Positions 25,876 through 35,717 of a stretch of 64,000 nt of DNA are shown one piece after another. The stretch lies in assembly GCA_034670065.1 (NCBI GenBank), contig JAXMOG010000003.1:314324-378323 (forward strand), written 5' to 3'. Within the stretch, counting starts at the first letter, position 1, and each line of letters starts with the position of its first letter. The position numbers were made by a program, and so were the translations under genes. The stretch comes from Mesobacterium_A sp034670065 (GTDB lineage Bacteria; Pseudomonadota; Alphaproteobacteria; Rhodobacterales; Rhodobacteraceae). The notes under the pieces are model-generated. The model did not search any database. It was not told where the DNA came from and worked only from the letters and a program-made list of their open reading frames with translations.

Positions 25876-26862
25876 ATGACGGACGGCACGATCGACATCA
25901 ATGCGAAACCGACCGAAGAGATTTCAGTCCGTGAAGTTTTCGGTATCGACTCCGACATGGTCGTGCATGGCTTCCCTGATCGCACAGACCGCGTGCCGGA
26001 ACTGGACAGCACCTACAAGTTTGATCCCGACACCACGATGGCCATTCTGGCCGGGTTTCGGAACAATCGCCGGGTGATGATTCAGGGCTACCACGGCACA
26101 GGTAAATCCACCCATATCGAACAAGTGGCCAGCCGTCTGAACTGGCCTGCTGTGCGTGTGAACCTCGACAGTCACATCAGCCGGATCGACTTGATTGGTA
26201 AGGATGCGATCAAGCTGGTTGATGGCAAGCAGACCACTCAGTTTCAGGAAGGCATTCTGCCCTGGGCCCTGCGCAACCCAACGGCCATCGTCTTTGACGA
26301 ATATGATGCGGGCCGGGCCGACGTGATGTTTGTGATCCAACGTGTTCTGGAAACCGACGGCAAGCTGACCTTGCTGGACCAGAACAAAGTCATCACCCCA
26401 CACAAATACTTCCGCATCTTTGCCACAGCCAACACCGTGGGCTTGGGCGATACCACCGGTCTGTATCACGGCACCCAGCAGATCAACCAAGGCCAGATGG
26501 ACCGTTGGTCGCTGGTGGCAACGCTGAACTATCTGTCGATTGACGCAGAAACATCGATCGTTCTGTCTAAGGCGCCGCATTACAACACTGAGAAGGGTCG
26601 CAAGATGATCCGTCAGATGGTGACCGTGGCCGACTTTACCCGCCGCGCGTTTATGAACGGCGAGCTGTCGACAGTGATGTCCCCGCGGACCGTTATCGCC
26701 TGGGCTCAGAACGCGGAAATCTTCCGCGATGTGGGCTATGCGTTCCGGGTTTCTTTCCTGAACAAATGCGATGAGCTGGAGCGTCAGACAGTGGCAGAGT
26801 TCTTCCAGCGCTGCTTTGATGAAGAGCTGCCCGAAAGCGCCGCCAGCATCAGCCTGGCCTAA
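25876..26862 (+). CDS. cobS: Cobaltochelatase subunit CobS
   Basis: 328 residues, the usual length. The MoxR-type AAA+ core has Walker A GYHGTGKST (about residues 74-82) and Walker B IVFDEYDAG. With CobT and CobN it inserts cobalt in aerobic cobalamin synthesis. The ATG at 25876 is preceded by AGGGCAGG. cobT follows after two small exported-protein genes. Confidence 0.95.
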   Translation: MTDGTIDINAKPTEEISVREVFGIDSDMVVHGFPDRTDRVPELDSTYKFDPDTTMAILAGFRNNRRVMIQGYHGTGKSTHIEQVASRLNWPAVRVNLDSHISRIDLIGKDAIKLVDGKQTTQFQEGILPWALRNPTAIVFDEYDAGRADVMFVIQRVLETDGKLTLLDQNKVITPHKYFRIFATANTVGLGDTTGLYHGTQQINQGQMDRWSLVATLNYLSIDAETSIVLSKAPHYNTEKGRKMIRQMVTVADFTRRAFMNGELSTVMSPRTVIAWAQNAEIFRDVGYAFRVSFLNKCDELERQTVAEFFQRCFDEELPESAASISLA

Positions 26863-27142
26863 CATCCCGACCTGACGCTTGAACGCGTCAGAAGGTTGAA
26901 ATATCTAGATACAATCCAGGCGTTTATCGCTTGGCTTTTTCTGTATCTGGGGTTGTTGATGAAAACTCATTTCCGGTCTTTTTCAAATTGCTCTGGGGTC
27001 CTTCGCTTGGGGCAATGCCGCTGATGGTGCAAATCCGCAGTCTACAATGTGAAAGCACCCTGCCCGCTTTGCCGGGCATCAAGGACATCCCCTTCAAACC
27101 GTCAAACGCATCTCAAAACATGCGCTTACACCTGAGGCTCAC

Positions 27143-27613
27143 ATGATAAATTCTCATTTAATGTCAAAAGCCCTGCTGATCTTGGCTATGGCGCTGGCGG
27201 CCTGTACGCCCCCTCCTCCAGCCGAAAAAGTAGCGGCAGGCGCAATCTTCCCAAGGAAAGTGAACGTCACCTATCTGTCGTTTGACCCCTACCACGGCTT
27301 TCAAGTTAACTACCTGCACGAAGATGGAACAGCGTGGCTTTGGTATCCGGGGAATAGAACCGGTGTTCCCGAATTGTGGAAAACCGAAGGGGACAATATT
27401 TGCTTCAAGCATCCGTCCAGATCGTACAATCCGGTCACCAAACAGAGTGGCGGCAAATGGCAATGCCAAAAACAAATCATCTCGTTGAACTTGAATGTCG
27501 CTGAATTGGACGGAGATGTATTTAATCTTCGAACCGGCCGTGTGCCTTATCCTCTGCCAAAGTGCAAAGCGCCAAAACAGTTCTCATTCGACAGAACCGC
27601 ATCGCGCTGTTGA
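27143..27613 (+). CDS. Hypothetical lipoprotein
   Basis: 156 residues with a lipoprotein signal peptide; the lipobox LAAC places the lipidated Cys at about residue 21, followed by a proline run. The mature part has several Cys (CFKHPS, WQCQKQ, PKCKAP, and C-terminal RC), suggesting disulphides in the periplasm. The ATG at 27143 follows TGAGG; an ATG six codons later is possible. The 280 bp upstream, after cobS, show no convincing gene. Family not recognised. Confidence 0.72.
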   Translation: MINSHLMSKALLILAMALAACTPPPPAEKVAAGAIFPRKVNVTYLSFDPYHGFQVNYLHEDGTAWLWYPGNRTGVPELWKTEGDNICFKHPSRSYNPVTKQSGGKWQCQKQIISLNLNVAELDGDVFNLRTGRVPYPLPKCKAPKQFSFDRTASRC

Positions 27614-27619
27614 TCCGGG

Positions 27620-27653
27620 GGGCAGCCACATCCAACATGATGTTGCGCTGCCC
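27620..27653. other. Imperfect inverted repeat after the lipoprotein gene
   Basis: Outer arms GGGCAGC/GCTGCCC with inner arms CAACAT/ATGTTG form a long interrupted hairpin just after the stop codon. AAAAC rather than T residues follows, so termination is uncertain. Confidence 0.4.
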
Positions 27654-27700
27654 AAAACGGAACCAACACCATAACCACCTGTTATAAATTGATTTTCACC

Positions 27701-27728
27701 AAACGGCAGCACGAAAGTTCTGCCGTTT
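27701..27728 (+). terminator. Possible terminator before the 135-residue gene
   Basis: AAACGGCAG-10-base loop-CTGCCGTTT, a perfect 9-bp stem followed by GTTTG. It lies about 90 bp after the lipoprotein stop; the T tract is weak. Confidence 0.5.
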
Positions 27729-27834
27729 GTTTGCACCTATCCTGTTGCTGGTCCGGTTGATCCCATATCATTTTCTGCAGACGCATCATGTGATTTGAAT
27801 ACAACTGGACCTAAAAGTTTTCATTTTGCCCAAT

Positions 27835-27859
27835 ATTAGCCCTCTTTTTTGGGGCTAAT
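27835..27859 (+). promoter_or_regulatory. Hairpin directly upstream of a start codon
   Basis: ATTAGCCC-9-base loop rich in T-GGGCTAAT, a perfect 8-bp stem ending 9 bp before the ATG at 27869. The only Shine-Dalgarno-like bases (GGGG) lie in its right arm, so folding could hide the ribosome site. It could also be a terminator for upstream transcription. Confidence 0.4.
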
Positions 27860-27868
27860 GTACAAATC

Positions 27869-28276
27869 ATGGGCACTTTAAAAACATACGTCCTTCGCTC
27901 ACTCTGTGTACTTGCCGCCCTACTGGCTGCAAACATTGCCGTTGCCTTACCCCAATCCGCCGATGAACGGATTCGCGTATTTGCAGCGTGCACCGGCCGA
28001 TTATCCGCCACCATGGAACACCAATGGCTGGTCAGCGATCCCTCCGCCGATGAGACCCAAGCTCTACGCCAATATTTCGTGACACTGCTGGACGCGAGCT
28101 TGGAGACCGGAACCATTCAGCCTCGCCATGCCCTGCATTTGCGCATTGAAGCAAAGATGGCCCATGCCCGCTTGTTGCAACAATCCACCTTTGCCCCGGA
28201 TGCCCGAGTTGCCCGACAAGCAAACCGTATCGCCACGCGGTATATGGCCGGTTGTCGCGCCTTATTGCTAAGCTGA
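27869..28276 (+). CDS. Hypothetical exported protein
   Basis: 135 residues with a signal peptide (about 1-27, ending AVALP). The mature part is helical with two cysteines, in AACTGRLSA and AGCRALL near the C-terminus, which could form a disulphide. I do not recognise the family. It lies 67 bp before cobT on the same strand, and may be carried with it. Translation may be affected by the hairpin at 27835-27859. Confidence 0.7.
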   Translation: MGTLKTYVLRSLCVLAALLAANIAVALPQSADERIRVFAACTGRLSATMEHQWLVSDPSADETQALRQYFVTLLDASLETGTIQPRHALHLRIEAKMAHARLLQQSTFAPDARVARQANRIATRYMAGCRALLLS

Positions 28277-28343
28277 CATCGCCAACCCAGACAACCGCGC
28301 AAAACCACTTGCCATTCCTGCGGGCAGGGTTGAAAACCAACGC

Positions 28344-30221
28344 ATGACGCAGAAGCTGGACAACCCCGCCGATCCCTTCAAAAAGGCCTTAGCCGAGGCC
28401 ACCAAGGTCATGGCCGATGACCCTGATTTGAAAGTGACTTACACCGTCGATCCTTCAGGTGTTTCCGGAGACGCAATGCGATTGCCGCAGGTCAGTCGCC
28501 GCATGACCCATGATGAGGTGATGCTGGCGCGGGGCACCGCAGATGCCTTGGCGCTGAACCGCCGGTATCACGATGACGCAGCTCACGCACGGTATTGCCC
28601 CCCCGGCGACATGGCGCGTGATTTGTACGAAGCCATGGAAACCGCACGCTGCGAGGCGATGGGCGCACGCGACATGCCGGGCACCGCAGGCAATATTGAC
28701 GCCAAAATTGGCCATGATGCCCGCCGCCGTGGTTTTGGACAGGTCACACAAGCCGCCGATGCACCATTATCGGCCGCCGCCGGATACCTGGTACGCCATC
28801 TGGCCACCGGTCGCGATCTGCCGCCAGAGGCCGAAAACGTCATGGACCTATGGCGCGGATTTATTGAGGATCGCGTTGGCGAAGCTTTGGAAGACGTAGG
28901 CGAAACGCTGCACGATCAGGCCGCGTTCGCAAAGTTCGCGCGCCGTGTAATCTCGGACCTGGGGTACGGGGATCAGTTGGGCGAAGACCCCGATGATCTG
29001 GATGACGAAGCCGAAGATCAGGCCGAGGAAGGCGCAGACGACGAACAAGATCCGGATTCGACCGGGCAAGACGACGACGAACAGGATGAGGCAGACGCCA
29101 ACCCTGAACAAAGCCAAGAAGACAGCCAAGACGCCAGCCAAGCGCAGGTTTCGATGGATGATCTGGCCGATCAGGAGATGGGCGAAGAAGCGGAACTGCC
29201 CGAGGGCGAAGCCCCGATGGACCCACCGCCGCCCATGCCGTTTTCGGAGGCCGACCCGGATTATAATGTCTACTCGACCGACAACGATGAGGTGATCGCC
29301 GCGGAAGAGCTGGCCGAACCGGCAGAGCTGGAACGCCTGCGCGCCTATCTGGATCAGCAGTTGGAGCCACTGAAAGGGGCTGTCAGCCGCTTGGCCAACA
29401 AATTGCAGCGCCGTCTTCAGGCGCAACAGAACCGCTCTTGGGAATTTGACCGCGAGGAAGGCATTCTGGATGCCGGGCGTTTGGCGCGTGTAGTCGCGAA
29501 CCCAACCACACCGCTGTCTTTCAAAGTGGAAAAAGACACAGAGTTTCGGGACACAGTCGTAACTCTGCTTCTGGACAACTCCGGCTCGATGCGTGGCCGC
29601 CCGATCTCTATCGCGGCAATCTGCGCCGATGTTCTGGCGCGCACGCTGGAACGGTGCAACGTGAAGGTTGAGATCCTTGGCTTTACCACCCGTGCCTGGA
29701 AGGGCGGTCAGGCGCGCGAAACCTGGCTGGCCGGTGGGCGCGAACAGCAACCAGGTCGCCTGAATGATCTACGCCATATTATCTACAAGCGCGCAGATGC
29801 GCCTTGGCGCCGCACGCGCGACAATCTGGGCCTGATGATGAAAGAAGGCCTGTTGAAGGAAAACATCGACGGCGAAGCGCTGGAATGGGCGCATCGTCGC
29901 CTGGCGGGCCGCCACGAAGCGCGAAAAATCCTGATGGTGATTTCGGATGGGGCGCCGGTTGACGATTCAACCTTGTCGGTGAACCCAGCCAATTTCCTGG
30001 AAAAGCACCTGCGTGACGTCATTTATATGGTCGAGCGGAAAAAGCAGGTCGAGCTGTTGGCCATTGGCATCGGGCATGACGTGACCCGCTATTACGAACG
30101 CGCGGTTACCATCACCGATGTGGAACAATTGGCCGGCGCCATGACCGAACAACTGGCGTCACTGTTTGACAGCGACCCACGCAAGCGTGCGCGTGTCATG
30201 GGAATGAAAAAGGTCTCCTGA
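28344..30221 (+). CDS. cobT: Cobaltochelatase subunit CobT
   Basis: 625 residues. A helical N-terminal part is followed by a very acidic stretch (about residues 210-310, runs of Asp/Glu/Gln) and a C-terminal von Willebrand A domain with MIDAS motif DNSGSM near residue 411. It forms the chelatase chaperone complex with CobS. The ribosome site before the ATG is weak. The acidic linker length varies between species. Confidence 0.94.
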   Translation: MTQKLDNPADPFKKALAEATKVMADDPDLKVTYTVDPSGVSGDAMRLPQVSRRMTHDEVMLARGTADALALNRRYHDDAAHARYCPPGDMARDLYEAMETARCEAMGARDMPGTAGNIDAKIGHDARRRGFGQVTQAADAPLSAAAGYLVRHLATGRDLPPEAENVMDLWRGFIEDRVGEALEDVGETLHDQAAFAKFARRVISDLGYGDQLGEDPDDLDDEAEDQAEEGADDEQDPDSTGQDDDEQDEADANPEQSQEDSQDASQAQVSMDDLADQEMGEEAELPEGEAPMDPPPPMPFSEADPDYNVYSTDNDEVIAAEELAEPAELERLRAYLDQQLEPLKGAVSRLANKLQRRLQAQQNRSWEFDREEGILDAGRLARVVANPTTPLSFKVEKDTEFRDTVVTLLLDNSGSMRGRPISIAAICADVLARTLERCNVKVEILGFTTRAWKGGQARETWLAGGREQQPGRLNDLRHIIYKRADAPWRRTRDNLGLMMKEGLLKENIDGEALEWAHRRLAGRHEARKILMVISDGAPVDDSTLSVNPANFLEKHLRDVIYMVERKKQVELLAIGIGHDVTRYYERAVTITDVEQLAGAMTEQLASLFDSDPRKRARVMGMKKVS

Positions 30222-30331
30222 ATTCCTTTGCCAGTGCCGGTACACCCTGCCCCGTCGCGGGATGAAAATTTTGTTTTCGACCTGCTCCGCTCTCAGTGAT
30301 GGCGGTGCGGCGAACCCGAAAGGACAGTGTG

Positions 30332-32113
30332 ATGCTGCAAAACTTCAGTGAATCCACCTCTCCCGAAAACGGCCCAACACGTTTGAAGGCGCTGCGCCGC
30401 GAGATAGCCGCCGAAGGTCTGGACGGCTTCATCGTACCCCGCGCCGACGCGCATCAAGGCGAATATGTTGCCCCACGGGATGAACGGCTGTCATGGCTAA
30501 CCGGGTTCACCGGATCGGCGGGTTGGTGCGTTGTATTGCATGATTCCGCTGGAGTGTTTGTCGACGGGCGTTATCGCGTTCAGGCAAGGGCGCAGGTGGC
30601 TGATGAGTTCACCAAGGTTGATTGGCCTGAAACCGGTCTGGCCGAATGGATCAACCGGCAAATGCTGGGGCGCGGCCGCATTGGGTTTGACCCCTGGCTT
30701 TTGTCCGTCAGCCAGCAGCGGGACATGCAAAGCAAGCTGGATGGCATCGCGCTGACACCATGCGACAACCTTGTGGATCGCATCTGGGAAGATCAACCAG
30801 ACCCGCCAATGGGCGCAGCCTTTGAACAGCCGGTCGCCCTGACAGGACAAAGCCGGGAAGACAAGATCGCCCAGCTGGCGGAAGAATTGTCCGACGCTGA
30901 AACCGCGCTGATCACGCTGCCTGATTCCATCGCCTGGTTGCTCAATATCCGTGGCTCTGACATTCCCCGCAATCCGGTGCCGCATGGCTTTGCCCTGTTG
31001 CACGCGTCTGGCACCGTTGATTTGTTCATGCATGCCAGCAAACTGGCGGGGGTTTCGCTGGGCGATAAGGTGCATCTGCACACGCCTGAAACGGTTTTGG
31101 GGGCCTTGGCACAATTGCCCGGCCCGGTTCAGATTGACCCCGCCAGCGTACCCGTTGCGATGGCACATGCGCTGAAAGACGCCGGGATCAAAGTGGTGGA
31201 AGCGCCCGATCCCTGCCTATTGCCCAAGGCCTGTAAATCTCCGGTTGAGATCGTGGGCGCACGCATGGCGCATTTGCGCGATGGTGCTGCCATGGTGCGG
31301 TTTTTGGCATGGTTGGACGTGGAAGCCCCGACAGGCAACCTGACCGAGATTGATGTTGTCAAACGGCTGGAAAGCGAACGCCGCGCCACCAACGCCCTGC
31401 GCGACATCAGCTTTGAGACGATCAGCGGCGCCGGGCCAAACGGGGCCATCGTGCATTATCGCGTGACGGAAAAGACAAACCTGCCCGTAACCCCCGGTCA
31501 ATTACTGTTGGTGGATTCCGGTGGGCAATACGTAGATGGCACAACAGATATCACCCGCACTGTCGCAGTTGGCACAGTTGGTGACGAGGTACGTGACGCA
31601 TTCACCCGCGTGTTGAAAGGCATGATCGCGATCAGCCAGTTGCGGTTCCCTGCGGGTCTGGCCGGACGCGACATCGACCCCTTCGCGCGCGCCGCCTTGT
31701 GGGAAGTTGGCTTGGACTACGGGCATGGCACAGGTCATGGCGTTGGCAGCTATCTGTCTGTGCACGAAGGGCCCGCTCGCATCGCACGCACAGGCACCGT
31801 TTCGTTGGCACCGGGCATGATTTTGTCCAACGAACCAGGTTATTATCGCGAAGGGGCGTTCGGCATCCGGATTGAAAACCTGATCGTGGTGCGCCCGGCC
31901 GCGGACCTGCCCGGCCAAACCGTGCCCAGCATGTTTGATTTTGAAACGCTGACCTTTGTTCCAATTGACCGAAGGCTGATCAACACGGCCCTTTTAACCG
32001 TCAAGGAACGTGACTGGCTTAACCAGTACCACGCAGAAGTCCTTGATAAAATTGGACCTTTGGTCGAAGGCTCGGCCAAGGAATGGCTGATCGGTGCCTG
32101 CGACCCCCTATGA
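30332..32113 (+). CDS. Xaa-Pro aminopeptidase (M24 family)
   Basis: 593 residues: two creatinase-like N-terminal domains and a C-terminal pita-bread catalytic domain, the long form also found in eukaryotic XPNPEP. Metal ligands sit in DSGGQYVDGTTDITRT, GHGTGHGVG and the NEPGYY and IRIEN segments. It removes N-terminal residues preceding proline. The ATG at 30332 follows AAAGGACAG; 12 codons upstream stay open. Confidence 0.93.
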   Translation: MLQNFSESTSPENGPTRLKALRREIAAEGLDGFIVPRADAHQGEYVAPRDERLSWLTGFTGSAGWCVVLHDSAGVFVDGRYRVQARAQVADEFTKVDWPETGLAEWINRQMLGRGRIGFDPWLLSVSQQRDMQSKLDGIALTPCDNLVDRIWEDQPDPPMGAAFEQPVALTGQSREDKIAQLAEELSDAETALITLPDSIAWLLNIRGSDIPRNPVPHGFALLHASGTVDLFMHASKLAGVSLGDKVHLHTPETVLGALAQLPGPVQIDPASVPVAMAHALKDAGIKVVEAPDPCLLPKACKSPVEIVGARMAHLRDGAAMVRFLAWLDVEAPTGNLTEIDVVKRLESERRATNALRDISFETISGAGPNGAIVHYRVTEKTNLPVTPGQLLLVDSGGQYVDGTTDITRTVAVGTVGDEVRDAFTRVLKGMIAISQLRFPAGLAGRDIDPFARAALWEVGLDYGHGTGHGVGSYLSVHEGPARIARTGTVSLAPGMILSNEPGYYREGAFGIRIENLIVVRPAADLPGQTVPSMFDFETLTFVPIDRRLINTALLTVKERDWLNQYHAEVLDKIGPLVEGSAKEWLIGACDPL

Positions 32114-32169
32114 CATTTACCTGTTACCCGCCACATGCGATAACGTCGTGATATCAATGGGAGAAACGC

Positions 32170-32514
32170 ATGTCTAAGCACATCACCATCACATCCGCAG
32201 CCGGCACTTGGGTTGTTCGTGCAGGCGGCGCCGTGTTGGGCGAAAGCAGCAATGCGCTGGAACTGGTCGAAGGGGACTATGCGCCGGTTATCTATTTCCC
32301 GCGCTCTGATATTTCGATGGCATTTCTTGAGCCAAGCTCGCAAACAACAACCTGCCCGCACAAAGGCGACGCCTCGTATTTTTCGATCGTCACCAAAAGC
32401 ACCACGCTGCAAAACGCCGCCTGGAGCTATGAGACCCCGAAAGAGGGCGTGGCCGAAATCGCTGGTTATCTGGCATTTTATTCCGGCGGAGACGTGGCCG
32501 TCGAACAGCTGTAA
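32170..32514 (+). CDS. DUF427 domain protein
   Basis: 114 residues covering one DUF427 domain, with GGAVLGESSNALEL, PVIYFPRSDI and the conserved CPHKGDASYFS motif. Biochemical role unknown. The start follows GGGAGAAAC. Its stop is one base from the convergent ClC gene stop. Confidence 0.85.
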   Translation: MSKHITITSAAGTWVVRAGGAVLGESSNALELVEGDYAPVIYFPRSDISMAFLEPSSQTTTCPHKGDASYFSIVTKSTTLQNAAWSYETPKEGVAEIAGYLAFYSGGDVAVEQL

Positions 32515-32515
32515 A

Positions 32516-34207
32516 TCAGCTGTGTTCTTCCTCAACCGTCGCCGCCAAGGCGCGGTTGTAGGCCTTTAACGCATCCAGATGAAACAGGGCGCCCTGATAT
32601 TGGGGCGCCTTTTCTGTTCCCTCCAACGTGACAACCGGCAAGAACGCCACGCCCGACTTGTCAAACAACGGCATGGCGGTTTCCAAGGTCGCACTGGCCT
32701 GAACCCAAAGCCCCTGTTCGATCATCCGCAGGCAGGCATCCTCGTCCGCCGCATTTGGATCAGTCGGACGGCGCATCACACCCTGCACTCGGAACATCGC
32801 CAGCAAATACGCCTGCGGCCCGGCGGCCAAATGCACATTGCGCCGCTCAAGCTGTGTCAGAAAGAAGCTTCGGTCAATCAGCCGTGAAGACAACGCGGTC
32901 GACATGGACACAGCAACCATAACCGCCAAACCTGTCTGCCAGTCCCCCGTCAGTTCGAACACGATCAACGTGGTGGAGATTGGCGCGCCCAACACGGCCG
33001 CTGCCACAGCGCCCATTCCTGCCAAGGCGTACAGCGTCTGACTGCCCGAAACTTCTGGGAATATCGCCGTGGCAACCAAACCATAGGTCAGCCCCGTTAA
33101 CGCCCCAACCATCAAGGAAGGCGAAAACACACCGCCGCCCATGCGCCCCGCCATCGTGATGGCAACGGCCAAGACCTTCAGCATGGCGAACACTATCGCC
33201 TCATGCCAAAGCATGCTGCCGGTCAGGGCGCGTGATGTCGTCTCGTATCCGACGCCAATGATATGGGGAAAGCCGATGGCCAACCCGCCCAACAGAAACC
33301 CTGTTGCCACGGGCCGCAGCCAATCGGGAATTCGTGTCTTATACTGCGCAACACTGGCCAACTCTTCGGCCAACAGGATCGTACGCACCATCACAACCGC
33401 AACCAAACCTGACACAAGCCCCAGGATAAAGAACGCTGGCAGTTCCAGATAGAATTCCAATGCTGTGTTGGCGGGCAAATGAAACTCTGTCACATCGCCA
33501 AAGGTCAAACGGCTGATCACCGTCCCGGCCACGGAAGCCACAACAATGGGCGCAAATGCATGCAGCGCGAAGTGGCGTAACACCACCTCCAGCGCAAAAA
33601 GAGCCCCCGCAATAGGTGCGTTGAAACTGGCCGAGACTGCAGCAGCCACCGCGCAGCCCAGCAAGTCACGCCCGGTGATACCATCCACACGCAGCCGGTT
33701 AGACACCCAGCTGGAAATCATGGCCGCGATATGCACCACCGGCCCTTCACGGCCAGTAGAGCCGCCTGTGGACAAAGTGATCCATGAACACAGGGCCGAA
33801 GCGATCCCGGCCTTCTTCTCAACCCGACCATCGTTCAGCGCCGCGCCTTCGATCACGTCTGCAACGGACCGCACCCGCCTGTCAGGTGTCATAAAGCGCA
33901 GGATCAGCCCCACCAGCAGCCCACCCGCCATGGGAATGGCCAAAACCAGATACCACGGAAGGGTTTCAGCAAAGCTGTGCAGCAAGTTTACGTCAGGCGT
34001 GCCATAAGCTGCAGTTTGCAGCCACTCGATCGCCAATCGGAACAATAGCGCAGCAAATCCGGACGCAATGCCAACCAGCAGCGCAATGAACCAGAATTGG
34101 ATTTGACTGGGTCCCTTGTGGCGCAACAAGTCCCAGCCTTTGGCAAAGCTGCGCAGCATGTCGTGCCATTGGCGCTTCAACTGAAGTGTTGGATCGGTAG
34201 GTGCCAT
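32516..34207 (-). CDS. ClC-family chloride channel/transporter
   Basis: 563 residues with about ten membrane helices. The selectivity motif GSTGREGP includes the gating Glu154. A C-terminal region (about 470-555) looks like a CBS-type regulatory domain, with alternating hydrophobic strands and FLPVV. It moves chloride or other anions, perhaps with proton coupling. No clear ribosome site precedes the ATG at 34207; an ATG at codon 17 is an alternative. Confidence 0.9.
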   Translation of the reverse strand: MAPTDPTLQLKRQWHDMLRSFAKGWDLLRHKGPSQIQFWFIALLVGIASGFAALLFRLAIEWLQTAAYGTPDVNLLHSFAETLPWYLVLAIPMAGGLLVGLILRFMTPDRRVRSVADVIEGAALNDGRVEKKAGIASALCSWITLSTGGSTGREGPVVHIAAMISSWVSNRLRVDGITGRDLLGCAVAAAVSASFNAPIAGALFALEVVLRHFALHAFAPIVVASVAGTVISRLTFGDVTEFHLPANTALEFYLELPAFFILGLVSGLVAVVMVRTILLAEELASVAQYKTRIPDWLRPVATGFLLGGLAIGFPHIIGVGYETTSRALTGSMLWHEAIVFAMLKVLAVAITMAGRMGGGVFSPSLMVGALTGLTYGLVATAIFPEVSGSQTLYALAGMGAVAAAVLGAPISTTLIVFELTGDWQTGLAVMVAVSMSTALSSRLIDRSFFLTQLERRNVHLAAGPQAYLLAMFRVQGVMRRPTDPNAADEDACLRMIEQGLWVQASATLETAMPLFDKSGVAFLPVVTLEGTEKAPQYQGALFHLDALKAYNRALAATVEEEHS

Positions 34208-34281
34208 ATAACTGGGCCGATGCCTTTCACTTGCCGTAGCGTGACGTTACTGTGCGCCCAGAATTAGGAAGGAGACTATCC

Positions 34282-35667
34282 GTGACAGTGACAGCCGCCA
34301 TCGAGGCGTTAACTCCCTTGTTAAAGGACCGTTTATCGCACTCCAAGTCTGATCTGGACTTGCATGGCCAATCGGAATCATATTTTCCCGTAACCCCACC
34401 GGATGCGGTCGCCTACCCGCAAAGCACCGAGGAAGTTGCTCAGATTCTGCGCATATGTTCCGAACACAACTGCCCAGTCGTGGCATGGGGCGCCGGCACC
34501 TCGCTTGAGGCACAATCGCTGGCCACGCAAGGTGGCTTGGTTGTTGATTTTTCGCGGATGAACCAAGTGGTGGAAATTCGCGCCGAAGATATGGATTGCA
34601 CCGTTCAGCCCGGCATTACACGCGAAACACTGAACACGGATCTGCGCGCCACTGGCTTGTTCTTTCCTGTAGACCCCGGCGCCAATGCCACCTTGGGCGG
34701 CATGGCATCGACCCGCGCCAGCGGAACCACGGCCGTGCGCTATGGCACGATGCGCGACAATGTTCTGGGCCTAGAGGTGGTTCTGGCCGATGGCCGGATA
34801 ATCCGCACAGGCACCCGCGCACGCAAAACAGCAGCTGGTTATGATCTGACCGGGTTGTTTGTGGGCGCCGAAGGCACTTTGGGCCTGATCACAGAAATGG
34901 ATCTGCGCCTGCAAGGCACGCCAGAAGCAGTGTCGTCAGGCGTTTGTGCGTTTGAAACCTTGTCGGGCGCCGTGGACGCGGTGATGGAAACGATCCAGAT
35001 GGGCATTCCCATGGCCCGGATCGAATTCTGTGATGCCGCCACAGTTGCGGCCTTTAACGCCTATGCGGGCGAAACGATGCCCGAACTACCGCACCTGATG
35101 ATCGAGTTTCACGGCTCCGACGCAGGAGTGGCCGAACAGGCCGAACGCTTTGGCGAAATCGCGAACGAATACGGCAGTTCTGATTTCCGCTGGGCTGTCA
35201 AAGAAGAAGAGCGCCGCGCGCTTTGGGCCATGCGCCACAACGGCTATTACGCGATTCTTGCGTCTCGGCGCGGGGCCAAGGCAGTTGTTACGGATATTTG
35301 TGTGCCGATCTCAAAACTGGCGGAAGCGTTTGAAGAAACGCAGGCAGATATTGCCGCCAGCAATATCCCAGGCCCGATCTTGGGCCATGTGGGTGACGGC
35401 AATTTCCACGCCATCCTCCTGTTGGACCCAGATCGCCCAGAAGATCTGGCTGAAGCCAAGGCACTATCGCACCGCATGGTCGAACGTGCCTTGCGTCTCG
35501 GCGGCACATCCACCGGCGAACACGGTATTGGCAGCGGCAAACTGGACTACATGGAAGCCGAGCATGGCGAAGCTTGGCAGGTTATGGGTGAAATCAAACG
35601 CGCGATGGACCCTGACAACATCCTGAACCCAGGAAAAATGGTTCCACCGCAACAGCGGCCCAAATAA
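34282..35667 (+). CDS. FAD-linked oxidoreductase, D-lactate dehydrogenase (cytochrome) type
   Basis: 461 residues. The FAD_binding_4 (PCMH) domain has VVAWGAGTSLEAQSLA and the C-terminal domain has GHVGDGNFH and GGTSTGEHGIGSGK, typical of D-lactate dehydrogenase and glycolate oxidase GlcD relatives. It oxidises a 2-hydroxy acid at the membrane, passing electrons to a cytochrome or quinone. The start is a GTG at 34282 behind GGAAGGAG. No glcE/glcF genes follow, which favours a stand-alone D-lactate type. Confidence 0.88.
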   Translation: MTVTAAIEALTPLLKDRLSHSKSDLDLHGQSESYFPVTPPDAVAYPQSTEEVAQILRICSEHNCPVVAWGAGTSLEAQSLATQGGLVVDFSRMNQVVEIRAEDMDCTVQPGITRETLNTDLRATGLFFPVDPGANATLGGMASTRASGTTAVRYGTMRDNVLGLEVVLADGRIIRTGTRARKTAAGYDLTGLFVGAEGTLGLITEMDLRLQGTPEAVSSGVCAFETLSGAVDAVMETIQMGIPMARIEFCDAATVAAFNAYAGETMPELPHLMIEFHGSDAGVAEQAERFGEIANEYGSSDFRWAVKEEERRALWAMRHNGYYAILASRRGAKAVVTDICVPISKLAEAFEETQADIAASNIPGPILGHVGDGNFHAILLLDPDRPEDLAEAKALSHRMVERALRLGGTSTGEHGIGSGKLDYMEAEHGEAWQVMGEIKRAMDPDNILNPGKMVPPQQRPK

Positions 35668-35717
35668 TAGCGACAGGCAAAGGCCGCTTCAGTTGCCAGG
35701 GAAACTTGGCAGCTGGA

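Noticed and set aside
26931..27146. 71-codon plus frame between cobS and the lipoprotein gene
   Set aside because: No ribosome site or recognisable motif. It overlaps the start region of the lipoprotein gene.
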